64,000 nt of DNA from Ruegeria atlantica (GTDB taxonomy: Bacteria > Pseudomonadota > Alphaproteobacteria > Rhodobacterales > Rhodobacteraceae): positions 1 to 64,000 of the forward strand of contig NZ_WQCG01000003.1 of NCBI RefSeq assembly GCF_013032505.1, given 5' to 3'. The notes beneath the pieces were generated by a model that was not told where the DNA came from, ran no database searches, and saw only the letters and a program-made list of their open reading frames with translations. Every line of letters begins with the position of its first letter. Positions within the stretch are counted from its first letter, which is position 1. Both the position numbers and the translations under genes were made by a program. Below, one piece after another: positions 17,164 to 25,533 of this stretch.

Positions 17164-17766
17164 CTAGACGCCGTACCGGCTCAATATCATGTCAACGCTG
17201 CTTTCTATGGTCGCGGTCATCTCGGCTTCGTTCAGAACGTTGCCCGTAAAAACCATCGGCCAGAAAGCTCTGGACTTGATCAGCCCGATGAATTCCTGCC
17301 CTGCCTGTTCGGGGTTTTCGATCCGCAACTGCCCGTCCTCGGCGGCATCCTTCAGCATTTCGATAAAGATCGCCGTTTTATCGAGCTTACCCTGAGCAGC
17401 AGCAGCCAGATCGGGGTTGCGCAAAGTTTCGCTGATCACCATCCGTGCCATCGCCATCACTTCGGGAAGCATCAGAACGCGTCCTTCGGCCCAGGCCAGA
17501 TCGGTCAACTGTTCCCGGATATCACGCCCTTTTTCATAGCGGACATCCCGCACGGCTGCGAACCGGTTGGACAGCTCCAAAACGATGGATCGAAACAAGT
17601 TTTCTTTGCTTTCAAAGTACTTGTACAGAGTGCGCTTTGACACCTCAGCCTGCGCCGAGATGCGGTCCATGCTGGCAGCGGCGAACCCCTTTTCCTGGAA
17701 TTCAACTACGGCTGCCTCAATGATCTGAGCATGTTTGGACGCATTCGGCGTTGTGCATTCGTTCAT
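17164..17766 (-). CDS. TetR/AcrR family regulator
   Basis: A 200-residue regulator with an N-terminal helix-turn-helix (about residues 12-58: AAVVEFQEKGFAAASMDRISAQAEVSKRTLYKYFESKENLF) and a C-terminal ligand domain resembling the TetR_C AefR-like type. The ATG at 17766 is preferred to an upstream TTG. It is divergent from the molybdenum hydroxylase genes, and the 139-base gap holds two 18-bp palindromes that are the likely operators for both directions. The inducer is unknown; a nitrogen heterocycle or aldehyde used by the hydroxylase is a reasonable guess. Confidence 0.87.
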   Translation of the reverse strand: MNECTTPNASKHAQIIEAAVVEFQEKGFAAASMDRISAQAEVSKRTLYKYFESKENLFRSIVLELSNRFAAVRDVRYEKGRDIREQLTDLAWAEGRVLMLPEVMAMARMVISETLRNPDLAAAAQGKLDKTAIFIEMLKDAAEDGQLRIENPEQAGQEFIGLIKSRAFWPMVFTGNVLNEAEMTATIESSVDMILSRYGV

Positions 17767-17810
17767 ATCCAAAGCTATAGACGTATTGACAGATAAAGGT
17801 CAAACACTAC

Positions 17811-17828
17811 GTAAACTCTCCAGTTTAC
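17811..17828. promoter_or_regulatory. TetR operator 1 (GTAAAC-N6-GTTTAC)
   Basis: An 18-bp near-perfect palindrome (GTAAACTCTCCAGTTTAC) 45 bases upstream of the regulator start. Together with the second copy centred exactly 40 bp away, it forms a phased pair about four helical turns apart. Confidence 0.75.
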
Positions 17829-17850
17829 ACGCGTGGATTTCTCACTTAGT

Positions 17851-17868
17851 GTAAACCCGCCAGTTTAC
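17851..17868. promoter_or_regulatory. TetR operator 2 (GTAAAC-N6-GTTTAC)
   Basis: The second copy of the palindrome (GTAAACCCGCCAGTTTAC) lies 37 bases upstream of the hydroxylase small subunit, where it would cover the promoter. It differs from operator 1 only in two spacer bases. Confidence 0.75.
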
Positions 17869-17905
17869 CGACTCAGGTAACCAGCCCAACACGGAGAGCC
17901 CCCTC

Positions 17906-18370
17906 ATGGCACTGACATTAAAACTGAACGGCGAAACCCACACGGTCGACGCCGAACCCGGCACGCCCCTGCTATGGGTGATACGGGACGAACTTAAGCT
18001 GACCGGCACCAAATTCGGCTGCGGCGTCGCATCCTGCGGCGCGTGCACCGTGCACCTGAATGGCGAACCTGTTCGCTCATGCCAGACCTATATCGAAGAC
18101 GTCGAAGATGCTGAGATCACCACAATCGAGGCTGTCGGAGACGACAAAATCGGCGCAGCCATACAGCAGGCCTGGGTGGAACTGGATGTGGTCCAGTGCG
18201 GCTATTGCCAGTCCGGCCAGGTGATGTCGGCGGTTGGACTATTGTCCGAAAACCCCAAGCCCAGCGTCGAAGAGATTGATGACTACATGGCCGGCAACGC
18301 CTGCCGCTGCGCCACTTACCAACGTATTCGCGCCGGTATTCAGCGCGCATCTGAAATTTTGGAGGCCTGA
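17906..18370 (+). CDS. iorA: Molybdenum hydroxylase small subunit, 2x[2Fe-2S] (isoquinoline 1-oxidoreductase alpha type)
   Basis: A 154-residue electron-transfer subunit. A plant-type ferredoxin domain carries the first [2Fe-2S] cluster (KFGCGVASCGACTVHLNG then RSC), and a helical [2Fe-2S]-binding domain the second (CGYCQSGQ and NACRCATYQRI). It passes electrons from the molybdopterin subunit encoded immediately downstream. Two-subunit enzymes without an FAD subunit are typical of the isoquinoline 1-oxidoreductase/aldehyde oxidase group. Transcription is probably controlled by the divergent TetR protein through two palindromes. Confidence 0.9.
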   Translation: MALTLKLNGETHTVDAEPGTPLLWVIRDELKLTGTKFGCGVASCGACTVHLNGEPVRSCQTYIEDVEDAEITTIEAVGDDKIGAAIQQAWVELDVVQCGYCQSGQVMSAVGLLSENPKPSVEEIDDYMAGNACRCATYQRIRAGIQRASEILEA

Positions 18371-18373
18371 TCC

Positions 18374-20560
18374 ATGACCATCAACACCTCCCGCCGTGGA
18401 TTTCTGAAAGGTGCCGCTGCTGCCGGTGCCGTCCTGTTGGTTGGCGCACGCCCTGATGGGGCGCTGGCGGCTGCTTCGTCAGAGACCGCTCAATTCAATC
18501 CATTCGTAAAGATCGATGCAGATGGCACTGTAACAGCCGTCGTAAAACACTTTGAAAAGGGCCAAGGTCCGGCAACCGGCCTGCCGACGCTGATCGCAGA
18601 GGAAATCGGCCTGACCATGGACCAGATCGAATACGAATTCGCCCCGTCCAACCCGCAGGTCTACAACAACCTGTTGTTCGGCCCCTTCCAAGGCACCGGT
18701 GGCTCGACTGCAATGGCGAACTCGTGGATGCAATACCGTCAGGCTGGTGCGGCCGCGCGCGAAATGCTGATCAATGCCGCGGCGCAAAGTTGGGGTGTCG
18801 ACGCATCGGGCATCACGATAGAGGAAGGCATCGTTAAAGCGGGCGATAAGTCGGCGCCAATCGCTGAGTTTGTTGCCGCTGCCGCTCAACTCGAAGCACC
18901 GGCCGAGCCGCGCCTTAAAGACCCGTCAGAATTCCGTCTGATTGGCAATGAAACGGTGCGCCGTAAGGACTCGGCCATCAAAGGCAACGGTCAGGCGATG
19001 TACGCGATGGACGTCCACCTGCCGAACCAGATGGTCGCCATGATCAAGCGGCCTGAAGCGAAAGGCGGTATCGCCAACGGCTTTGACGACAGCGCGTCGA
19101 AAGAGGTCAAAGGATACATCAGTGCTGCAGTTCTTCCCAATCAGGCAGGGGTCGCGGTTTATGCCGAAAACACCTGGGCCGCCATTCAGGCACGCGACGC
19201 GCTTGAAGTCGACTGGGACATGTCAGCGGCTGAAACCCGCGACTCGGACCAGATTAAGGCCGAGATCATGGCCGCTCTGGATGCTGAGCCCACCTATAAC
19301 GTGAATAAGGCAGACGCGGCGGCGGTGTCTGCGGCCATTGAAGGGGCGGACAAGGTTATTGAGAAGACCTTCTACTTCCCTCTGCTGGCACATGCCCCGA
19401 TGGAACCACTGAACTGCACCATCGAACAGACTGCAGACGGCACCATTGTCCTGCATGACGGAGCGCAAATGCCGACTGGCCCGCACATGGCCTATCAGCA
19501 GATCTTCCAGCTGCCGCCCGAGAAAATCCAGATCAAAACGATGCTGGCAGGCGGTTCATTCGGACGCCGCGCAACACCAGATGCGGACTATCAGGTCGAG
19601 GCAGCGTTGGCCTTTGTCGTCACCGACCGCTCGCGCCCGGTCAAGCTGGTCTGGACGCGTGAGGATGACATCCGCAGCGGCTATTATCGCCCGGCCTTTG
19701 GTCACAAAGCGCGTGTTGGCCTCGATGCCGATGGAAACATCGTGGGATGGCAGCATCAGGTTGCGGGTCAGTCGATCATGAAAGGGACACCGTTCGAATC
19801 CTTCTCAGTCCAAGACGGAGTCGACCACAGCTCGGTTGAGGGGATCGGTGACAGCCCCTACGCTATCCCCGGTATGGCTGTCGGCCTGACTGATACCCCC
19901 AAGGCAACCTCGGTTCTGTGGTGGCGTTCCGTGGGGCACACTCACACGGCCTATGCGATGGAAGTGATGATGGATCTTGCGGCAAAGGCCGCTGGGCGTG
20001 ATCCGGTGGAATTCCGGCTGGCCTATCTGGCCGATACCAGCGATCCGGATCAGGTCCGCAAAGCGGGTGTCCTGAAACTGGCCGCCGAAAAGGCAGGTTG
20101 GGGCAAAGCTCCGGCAGGTCGGGCACAGGGTATCGCGGTGCATAAGTCTTTTGGGTCTTATGCGGCTGAAGTCGTCGAAATCTCGGGCGATCCGGAGAAC
20201 GGGATTAAGATCGAAAAGGTCACCTGTGCGGTAGATTGCGGGATTGCCGTGAACCCTGACGTGGTACGCGCCCAGATGGAAGGCGGTATCGGTTACGGCA
20301 TTGGTCACGTCATGCGAGACCAGATCACGCTGACCGATGGGGCCGTGGATCAGTTCAACTTCCCGGACTACGAGCCGCTGCGGATCGGTGATATCGCCGC
20401 AATCGACGTACACATCGTGCCGTCCGCCGAAGCACCAACCGGTGTGGGTGAGCCCGGGACTCCTCCGTCTGCCCCGGCGCTGGCCAATGCGATAAACACG
20501 ATGTCTGGCATTCATGTGGCCGCACATCCGATGGCCGAGAACGGCGTCAGCTTCGTTTAA
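18374..20560 (+). CDS. iorB: Molybdenum hydroxylase large subunit (isoquinoline 1-oxidoreductase beta type)
   Basis: A 728-residue molybdopterin-binding subunit beginning with a Tat signal (SRRGFLKG, then a hydrophobic stretch to about residue 32), so the folded enzyme is exported to the periplasm. Xanthine-oxidase-family segments are visible: GGSTAMANSW, AHAPMEPLNCT, the GGSFGRR loop and, near the C-terminus, GVGEPGTPPSAPALANAI with the catalytic Glu. It hydroxylates N-heterocycles or oxidises aldehydes with water as oxygen source. The exact substrate cannot be read from sequence. It starts 3 bases after iorA and is closed by a strong terminator. No cytochrome or XdhC-like maturation gene lies next to it. 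Confidence 0.88.
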   Translation: MTINTSRRGFLKGAAAAGAVLLVGARPDGALAAASSETAQFNPFVKIDADGTVTAVVKHFEKGQGPATGLPTLIAEEIGLTMDQIEYEFAPSNPQVYNNLLFGPFQGTGGSTAMANSWMQYRQAGAAAREMLINAAAQSWGVDASGITIEEGIVKAGDKSAPIAEFVAAAAQLEAPAEPRLKDPSEFRLIGNETVRRKDSAIKGNGQAMYAMDVHLPNQMVAMIKRPEAKGGIANGFDDSASKEVKGYISAAVLPNQAGVAVYAENTWAAIQARDALEVDWDMSAAETRDSDQIKAEIMAALDAEPTYNVNKADAAAVSAAIEGADKVIEKTFYFPLLAHAPMEPLNCTIEQTADGTIVLHDGAQMPTGPHMAYQQIFQLPPEKIQIKTMLAGGSFGRRATPDADYQVEAALAFVVTDRSRPVKLVWTREDDIRSGYYRPAFGHKARVGLDADGNIVGWQHQVAGQSIMKGTPFESFSVQDGVDHSSVEGIGDSPYAIPGMAVGLTDTPKATSVLWWRSVGHTHTAYAMEVMMDLAAKAAGRDPVEFRLAYLADTSDPDQVRKAGVLKLAAEKAGWGKAPAGRAQGIAVHKSFGSYAAEVVEISGDPENGIKIEKVTCAVDCGIAVNPDVVRAQMEGGIGYGIGHVMRDQITLTDGAVDQFNFPDYEPLRIGDIAAIDVHIVPSAEAPTGVGEPGTPPSAPALANAINTMSGIHVAAHPMAENGVSFV

Positions 20561-20568
20561 ACGCATCA

Positions 20569-20605
20569 CCCCGCGCCATTTCCACCGAATTGGCGCGGGG
20601 TTTTT
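20569..20605 (+). terminator. Rho-independent terminator of iorAB
   Basis: A perfect 10-bp stem (CCCCGCGCCA / TGGCGCGGGG) with a 12-base loop, followed directly by TTTTT, 9 bases after the iorB stop. Confidence 0.92.
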
Positions 20606-20616
20606 CTTTGCGATTA

Positions 20617-20634
20617 GAAATTTGATCAAATTTC
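20617..20634. promoter_or_regulatory. Shared palindrome copy 1 (AAATTTGATCAAATTT core)
   Basis: An 18-bp perfect palindrome 58 bases upstream of the first glutamine-synthetase-like gene. Its 16-bp core is repeated exactly at 22047-22062, before the next transcription unit, and both copies are followed by GGTGAC/CGTGAC. It is probably the operator of an unlinked regulator of polyamine catabolism. Confidence 0.75.
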
Positions 20635-20691
20635 GTGACAACAGGCCGTGCCTCTATTAAACCTCGGGTAGCCAGAGTAATGGAGTCTCCG

Positions 20692-22011
20692 ATGGATCTG
20701 AGCGCCCTGCACAATTTTCGCGTTGCTGCATGTGACCTGAATGGTCAGATGCGGGGCAAGCGAGTGCCGCCCTCTTATGCTGACAAGCTGGACAAAGGCA
20801 CGCTGCGCATGCCGTTTTCTGCGCTGAATGTTGATCTATGGGGCGCAGATATTGATGGCAGCCCGCTGGTCTTCGAATCCGGCGACGCAGATGGCGTCTT
20901 GCTTCCGACAGATCGCGGTCCGGTGCATGTGCCTTGGCTGGCAACAGAAACCGCCCTTGTCCCCATGTGCCTGCATGACGACGAAGGCACCCCGTTTGCT
21001 GGGGACCCGAGGCATGCGCTTGCGTCTGTCGTAGATCGCTATGCCCAGCGCGGATGGTCGGTCGTAGCGGCGACCGAACTGGAATTCACCTTGTTGGACA
21101 CCTCGGGCGCGCATCCGCAACCGCCAATAAACCCTGTGACCCAGCGGCGGTTGCAGGATGAAGCAGTTTTGTCGATGGCCGAAATGGATGCCTTCGATGC
21201 GTTCTTTACCGATCTCTATGATGGGTGCGCCGCGATGGGAATTCCCGCACAAACCGCTATCTCAGAAAGCGGAGTCGGGCAGTTCGAAATCAACCTGAAC
21301 CACCAAGACGCTATGCGCTGCGCCGATGATACATGGCTTTTCAAGACCTTGGCGCGTGGTCTTGCCCGCAAACACGGGTTCACCGCCACCTTCATGGCGA
21401 AACCCTATGCCGATGACGCTGGCAACGGGATGCATGTGCATTTCTCGGTCGTGGATCAACAGGGACGCAACGTTTTCGACAATGGCGGCCCCGAAGGCAC
21501 CGATTTGCTGCGCTGGGCCGTTGCCGGATGCCTGACTGCGATGCCCGGTTGCACGCTTGTCTTTGCACCGCATGGAAACTCTTACACACGCCTAGTTCCG
21601 GGCGCGCACGCCCCAACCGGTGCAAGTTGGGCGTATGAAAACCGCACTGCTGCTGTGCGCATTCCCGGTGGCGCTCCGGCTGCGCGACGGATCGAGCATC
21701 GCGTCGCCGGTGGGGACATTAACCCTTATCTGATGCTGGCCGCTGTATTGGGGGCCGCCATGAACGGTATTCAGGATCAGACGGAACCGCCCGCCCCGAT
21801 TTCAGGAAATGCCTACGAGATCGGCGGGCTGCCACACTTGGCTGCCGACTGGGCACAGGCAATCGCGGCCTTCGAAACAGACGCAAGCGTCGCGCGTATC
21901 TTTCCAGCTGACCTGATCCGCTATTTCGCCATGACCAAGCGTCAAGAAATCAAACGGTTCTCTGAGCGTCCATCCGAAACCCATTGGCTGAGTTACATCG
22001 AAGCCGTATGA
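20692..22011 (+). CDS. Glutamine synthetase family protein, gamma-glutamylpolyamine synthetase-like
   Basis: A 439-residue member of the GlnA/PuuA superfamily. It has the N-terminal beta-grasp segment (VAACDLNGQMRGKRVPP) and catalytic-barrel motifs ATELEFTLLD, GVGQFEINLNHQD, FMAKPYADDAGNGMHVHFS, NSYTRLVPG and NRTAAVRIPG. Such enzymes ligate glutamate to an amine using ATP. The start at 20692 has GGAG six bases upstream; an ATG at 20680 has none. It is followed by an amidotransferase, a second synthetase and a PuuB-like oxidase, so putrescine or a similar amine is the likely substrate rather than ammonia. Exact substrate unknown. Confidence 0.82.
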   Translation: MDLSALHNFRVAACDLNGQMRGKRVPPSYADKLDKGTLRMPFSALNVDLWGADIDGSPLVFESGDADGVLLPTDRGPVHVPWLATETALVPMCLHDDEGTPFAGDPRHALASVVDRYAQRGWSVVAATELEFTLLDTSGAHPQPPINPVTQRRLQDEAVLSMAEMDAFDAFFTDLYDGCAAMGIPAQTAISESGVGQFEINLNHQDAMRCADDTWLFKTLARGLARKHGFTATFMAKPYADDAGNGMHVHFSVVDQQGRNVFDNGGPEGTDLLRWAVAGCLTAMPGCTLVFAPHGNSYTRLVPGAHAPTGASWAYENRTAAVRIPGGAPAARRIEHRVAGGDINPYLMLAAVLGAAMNGIQDQTEPPAPISGNAYEIGGLPHLAADWAQAIAAFETDASVARIFPADLIRYFAMTKRQEIKRFSERPSETHWLSYIEAV

Positions 22012-22046
22012 GCCCCCTTGCCCGCCCGCATTCGCTGGGCTAGAAT

Positions 22047-22062
22047 AAATTTGATCAAATTT
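22047..22062. promoter_or_regulatory. Shared palindrome copy 2 (AAATTTGATCAAATTT)
   Basis: An exact 16-bp repeat of the 20618-20633 palindrome, 8 bases before the amidotransferase ATG. It would overlap the 5' end of the message or the ribosome site. It implies that the amidotransferase-synthetase-oxidase unit has its own regulated promoter within the 59-base gap. Confidence 0.75.
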
Positions 22063-22070
22063 GGTGACCC

Positions 22071-22751
22071 ATGAAAATCGGCATCCTCCTGACCGGCCAT
22101 CCTCCTGACGAACTTCAGGACCAGTTTAGCGAATACGACGCGATGTTTGCCGCGCTGCTGGACGGCAACGGATTTACATACGAAACCTTCGCCGTTGTTG
22201 ACGGTTGCTTCCCCAAAGATGCTTTTCAGGCCGATGGCTGGATCATCACGGGCTCGCGCCATGGCGCGTATGAGGATCATGCTTGGATCCCACCGCTTGA
22301 GGAGTTGATCCGCGCCATTCAACAAACCGGTCGCCCCCTGATAGGCGTTTGCTTTGGCCACCAGATCATCGCACAGGCGCTAGGGGGCAAGGTTGAAAAA
22401 TTCAACGGCGGTTGGTCCGTCGGGCGCACTGATTACGATTTCGAAGGCGAAACCGTCACCTTAAATGCCTGGCATCAGGATCAGGTGGTTGAACTGCCCG
22501 AAGGGGCACGTGTGACCGGAACCAACGACTTTTGCCGCAATGCGATGGTCAGCTACGGCGACAACATCTGGACCGTGCAGGCCCACCCAGAATACGGCGA
22601 TGCCTTTATTCAGGGCCTGATGGAAACGCGCGGTAAGGGTGTTGTTCCCGATACGCTGATGGAAGCTGCCGCTAACCGCCTGCCCGGCCCAGATGACAAC
22701 GCGACAATCGGGCGTCAAATGGCTGAATTTCTGAAGAAAGAGAGGGCCTGA
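22071..22751 (+). CDS. Class I glutamine amidotransferase-like hydrolase
   Basis: A 226-residue type 1 GATase domain protein with nucleophile Cys94 in GVCFGHQII, His172 and Glu174 in AHPEYG, and an oxyanion-type loop ITGSRHG. It is of the stand-alone GMP-synthase-like kind rather than the PuuD C26 peptidase proper. By position it probably hydrolyses a gamma-glutamyl intermediate, taking the PuuD role, or supplies ammonia to its neighbour. Its stop overlaps the start of the second synthetase (TGATG). Confidence 0.8.
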   Translation: MKIGILLTGHPPDELQDQFSEYDAMFAALLDGNGFTYETFAVVDGCFPKDAFQADGWIITGSRHGAYEDHAWIPPLEELIRAIQQTGRPLIGVCFGHQIIAQALGGKVEKFNGGWSVGRTDYDFEGETVTLNAWHQDQVVELPEGARVTGTNDFCRNAMVSYGDNIWTVQAHPEYGDAFIQGLMETRGKGVVPDTLMEAAANRLPGPDDNATIGRQMAEFLKKERA

Positions 22752-24109
22752 TGGCCGACTGGAAAGACCAGCTGCCAGAAGCAGCAAGAACCTATATCAC
22801 CGGTCAAAGGCTGGATGAAGTCGAATGCATCATCTCGGATTTGCCGGGCATTGCGCGGGGCAAAGCTGTGCCAGCCAGCAAGTTCGCGCGGCAAACGTAT
22901 TTTCACCTGCCCGACAGTATCTTTTATCAGACCATCACCGGCGACTGGGGCGAAGCGGCAGGCGATGACGGCTTTATCGAACGGGACATGATCCTGAAGC
23001 CTGACTTTTCGACGGCCTCGGCAGCGCCCTGGACCGGCGATTGGACGCTACAGGTTATCCACGACGCTTATGACCGCGATGGTGAGCCGATCCCGTTTAG
23101 CCCGCGCAACGTGCTGAAACGCGTGGTGCAGCTGTACCACGACAAAGGTTGGGACCCGATCGTCGCGCCTGAGATGGAGTTCTTTCTGGTCGCGCCAAAC
23201 GTCGACCCGGCGCATGGGATCAAACCCATGATGGGCCGTTCGGGCCGTCCGGCGGCCGCGCGGCAGGCCTATTCGATGACCGCGGTAGATGAATTCGGGC
23301 CGGTGATCGACGACATTTATGATTTCGCCGAACATCAGGGGTTCGAAATCGACGGCATCACACAAGAAGGCGGCGCAGGTCAGTTAGAGATCAATCTGCG
23401 CCACGGCGACCCCGTCAAGCTGGCCGACGAAGTATTCTACTTCAAACGCCTGATCCGCGAGGCCGCGCTGCGCCACAACTGCTTTGCTACCTTCATGGCA
23501 AAACCGATCGAGGATGAGCCTGGCTCGGCCATGCATATCCACCACTCGATCATCGATATAGAGACAGGGCAGAACATCTTCTCGGGCCCTCAAGGCGGTG
23601 AAACGGACGCGTTCTACAACTTCATTGCCGGGTTGCAGAACCACCTGCCGGCAGGTCTGGCAGTGATGGCGCCTTACGTGAATTCTTACCGTCGTTACGT
23701 GAAAGACCACGCCGCACCTATCAATCTGGAATGGGCGCGCGACAACCGTACCACCGGTATTCGCGTTCCCCTGTCCGGCCCCGAGGCGCGCCGCGTGGAA
23801 AACCGGATTGCCGGGATGGATTGCAACCCGTATCTGGGCATCGCGCTTTCCCTCGCTTGTGGCTATTTGGGCCTGACCCGGCAAGAACGCCCTCGTCGCC
23901 AGTTCTACGGCGATGCCTATGAGGGCGAAGGTGACATCCCACAGGTTATGGGCAACGCGCTGGACCTGTTTGATGAGGCCGCCGCCCTGCACGAGGTTCT
24001 GGGTCCCGAATTCGCCCGCGTTTATGGCATCGTAAAACGCGCCGAGTACGAGGAATTCCTGCAGGTCATCTCTCCGTGGGAGCGCGAGCATCTGCTGATG
24101 AACGTCTGA
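22751..24109 (+). CDS. puuA: Glutamine synthetase family protein, probable gamma-glutamylputrescine synthetase
   Basis: A 452-residue PuuA-like ligase. It has an N-terminal segment with IISDLPGIARGKAVPASKF and barrel motifs APEMEFFLVAP, GGAGQLEINLRHGDP, FMAKPIEDEPGSAMHIHHSI, NSYRRYVKDHAAP and NRTTGIRVPLSGPEARRVENRIAG. The family ligates L-glutamate to putrescine or related amines with ATP. It is coupled to the upstream amidotransferase and followed 8 bases later by the oxidase gene. It shares only modest similarity with the synthetase at 20692, suggesting distinct amine specificities rather than recent duplication. Confidence 0.85.
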   Translation: MADWKDQLPEAARTYITGQRLDEVECIISDLPGIARGKAVPASKFARQTYFHLPDSIFYQTITGDWGEAAGDDGFIERDMILKPDFSTASAAPWTGDWTLQVIHDAYDRDGEPIPFSPRNVLKRVVQLYHDKGWDPIVAPEMEFFLVAPNVDPAHGIKPMMGRSGRPAAARQAYSMTAVDEFGPVIDDIYDFAEHQGFEIDGITQEGGAGQLEINLRHGDPVKLADEVFYFKRLIREAALRHNCFATFMAKPIEDEPGSAMHIHHSIIDIETGQNIFSGPQGGETDAFYNFIAGLQNHLPAGLAVMAPYVNSYRRYVKDHAAPINLEWARDNRTTGIRVPLSGPEARRVENRIAGMDCNPYLGIALSLACGYLGLTRQERPRRQFYGDAYEGEGDIPQVMGNALDLFDEAAALHEVLGPEFARVYGIVKRAEYEEFLQVISPWEREHLLMNV

Positions 24110-24117
24110 GGCGTGCG

Positions 24118-25422
24118 ATGAATCTGCTTTATTCCAACGACCGCAAGGCCGAGTACCCGGCCAGCTGGTACGCTGCGACAGCTAATCCGATCGACCGGTT
24201 CCCGGCGCTGACTAGCGATGGGAAAGCCGATGTTTGCATCGTGGGCGGCGGCTATACCGGCTTGTCCGCTGCATTGCATCTGGCCGAGGCCGGGTTCGAC
24301 GTTGTCCTGCTTGAAGCACATCGCGTGGGGTTTGGGGCCTCTGGCCGCAACGGCGGTCAGTTGGGCAGCGCGCAGCGGATGGATCAGGAAGACCTTGAGC
24401 GTCTGGTCGGTAACGACGATGCCGCCAAACTGTGGGATCTGGCCGAGGACGCCAAGGATCTGGTCAAATCCCTGATCGCGAAACATCAGATCGACTGTGA
24501 CCTGAAACCAGGCGTGGCTGTTCTGGGGCTCAGCAGCGGTGAGCAGCAAGAGCTTCATGACCACGCTGAGCACCTGTCGGATCGCTACAACTATGATCAG
24601 ATAGAGGTTCTGAACGAAGACGCAGGCCATGCGCTGTGCCCCTCGCCCACATATCGTGGGGGATATCTGGATATGGGTGCCGCGCATCTGCACCCTTTGA
24701 ATTTTGCGCTGGGTCTGGCTCAAGCTGCGGCAAACGCAGGCGTGCGGATCTTTGAAGGCACCGAGGTTTTGGGCGTCGAAGAAACCGCCCCGGCAGTGGT
24801 GCGAACCTCACAGGGCTCGGTAACGGCTGACCACGTTATTCTGGCCTGCAACGGATACCTCGGTGATCTGAACCGCAAAGTGGCCGCAAAGGTCATGCCT
24901 ATCAACAATTTCATCGCTGCGACCGAACCGTTGGGCGCGGATGCCGCGTGTGTTCTGACCCGCGACGTCGCCGTAGCCGACACCAAGTTCGTCGTGAACT
25001 ATTTCCGCCTCAGCGCCGATGGGCGGTTGCTGTTTGGTGGTGGCGAAAGCTATGGCTACCGTTTCCCCAGCGACATTGCCGCGACGGTGCGAAAGCCAAT
25101 GACCGAAATATTCCCCCACTTACAAGATGTTAAAATCGATTACGCATGGGGCGGAACACTGGCGATCACCATGCGCCGGATGCCGTATCTGGCGCGAACC
25201 GCGCCGAATGTCCTGTCCGCCTCGGGCTATTCGGGGCACGGCGTCGGCACGGCCACGCATGCCGGACAATTGATGGCGCTGGCCATTCAGGGGCAAGCCG
25301 AAGGCTTTGACACTATGGCTCGCGTCCCAGCCCTGCCTTTCCCCGGTGGCCCCGCCCTGCGCAGCCCCCTGCTGGCGCTGGCAATGACGTGGTACGCGCT
25401 GCGAGATCGTCTTGGTTTCTGA
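24118..25422 (+). CDS. puuB: FAD-dependent gamma-glutamylputrescine oxidase-like protein
   Basis: A 434-residue DAO-family flavoenzyme. It has an N-terminal dinucleotide fold DVCIVGGGYTGLSAALHLAEAG (about residues 36-57), GFGASGRNGGQLGSA, a mid-domain GGYLDMGAAHLHPLNFALGL and the C-terminal FAD-closing segment SASGYSGHGVGTATHAGQL. The family oxidises the free amine of gamma-glutamylputrescine to an aldehyde with H2O2 release. The start at 24118 lies 8 bases after the synthetase stop; an earlier in-frame start would overlap it. A matching PuuC aldehyde dehydrogenase is not adjacent. Confidence 0.85.
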   Translation: MNLLYSNDRKAEYPASWYAATANPIDRFPALTSDGKADVCIVGGGYTGLSAALHLAEAGFDVVLLEAHRVGFGASGRNGGQLGSAQRMDQEDLERLVGNDDAAKLWDLAEDAKDLVKSLIAKHQIDCDLKPGVAVLGLSSGEQQELHDHAEHLSDRYNYDQIEVLNEDAGHALCPSPTYRGGYLDMGAAHLHPLNFALGLAQAAANAGVRIFEGTEVLGVEETAPAVVRTSQGSVTADHVILACNGYLGDLNRKVAAKVMPINNFIAATEPLGADAACVLTRDVAVADTKFVVNYFRLSADGRLLFGGGESYGYRFPSDIAATVRKPMTEIFPHLQDVKIDYAWGGTLAITMRRMPYLARTAPNVLSASGYSGHGVGTATHAGQLMALAIQGQAEGFDTMARVPALPFPGGPALRSPLLALAMTWYALRDRLGF

Positions 25423-25501
25423 CTACTAGGGTTTCAAGGATCGGTGAAATTTCGCCTTTTGGGCGAATGAGGGCTTGGCTTGCATTTCGTTTAGCTTTAA
25501 C

Positions 25502-25526
25502 TTTCCCAAAGATAGAATTTGGGAAA
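25502..25526. promoter_or_regulatory. Perfect inverted repeat TTTCCCAAA-N7-TTTGGGAAA
   Basis: Nine-base arms flank a 7-base AT-rich spacer and end 7 bases before the DegT-family start codon. It could be a protein operator or an RNA hairpin sequestering the ribosome site. Upstream, a short hairpin TTCGCC/GGCGAA (25451-25467) may end the puu transcript. Confidence 0.65.
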
Positions 25527-25533
25527 ATCAAAT

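Noticed and set aside
20692-24109. The two GS-like genes as primary nitrogen-assimilation glutamine synthetases
   Set aside because: Their context with an amidotransferase and a PuuB-like oxidase, and the PuuA-like motif variants, argue for amine ligases. No glnB or adenylylation context is present.
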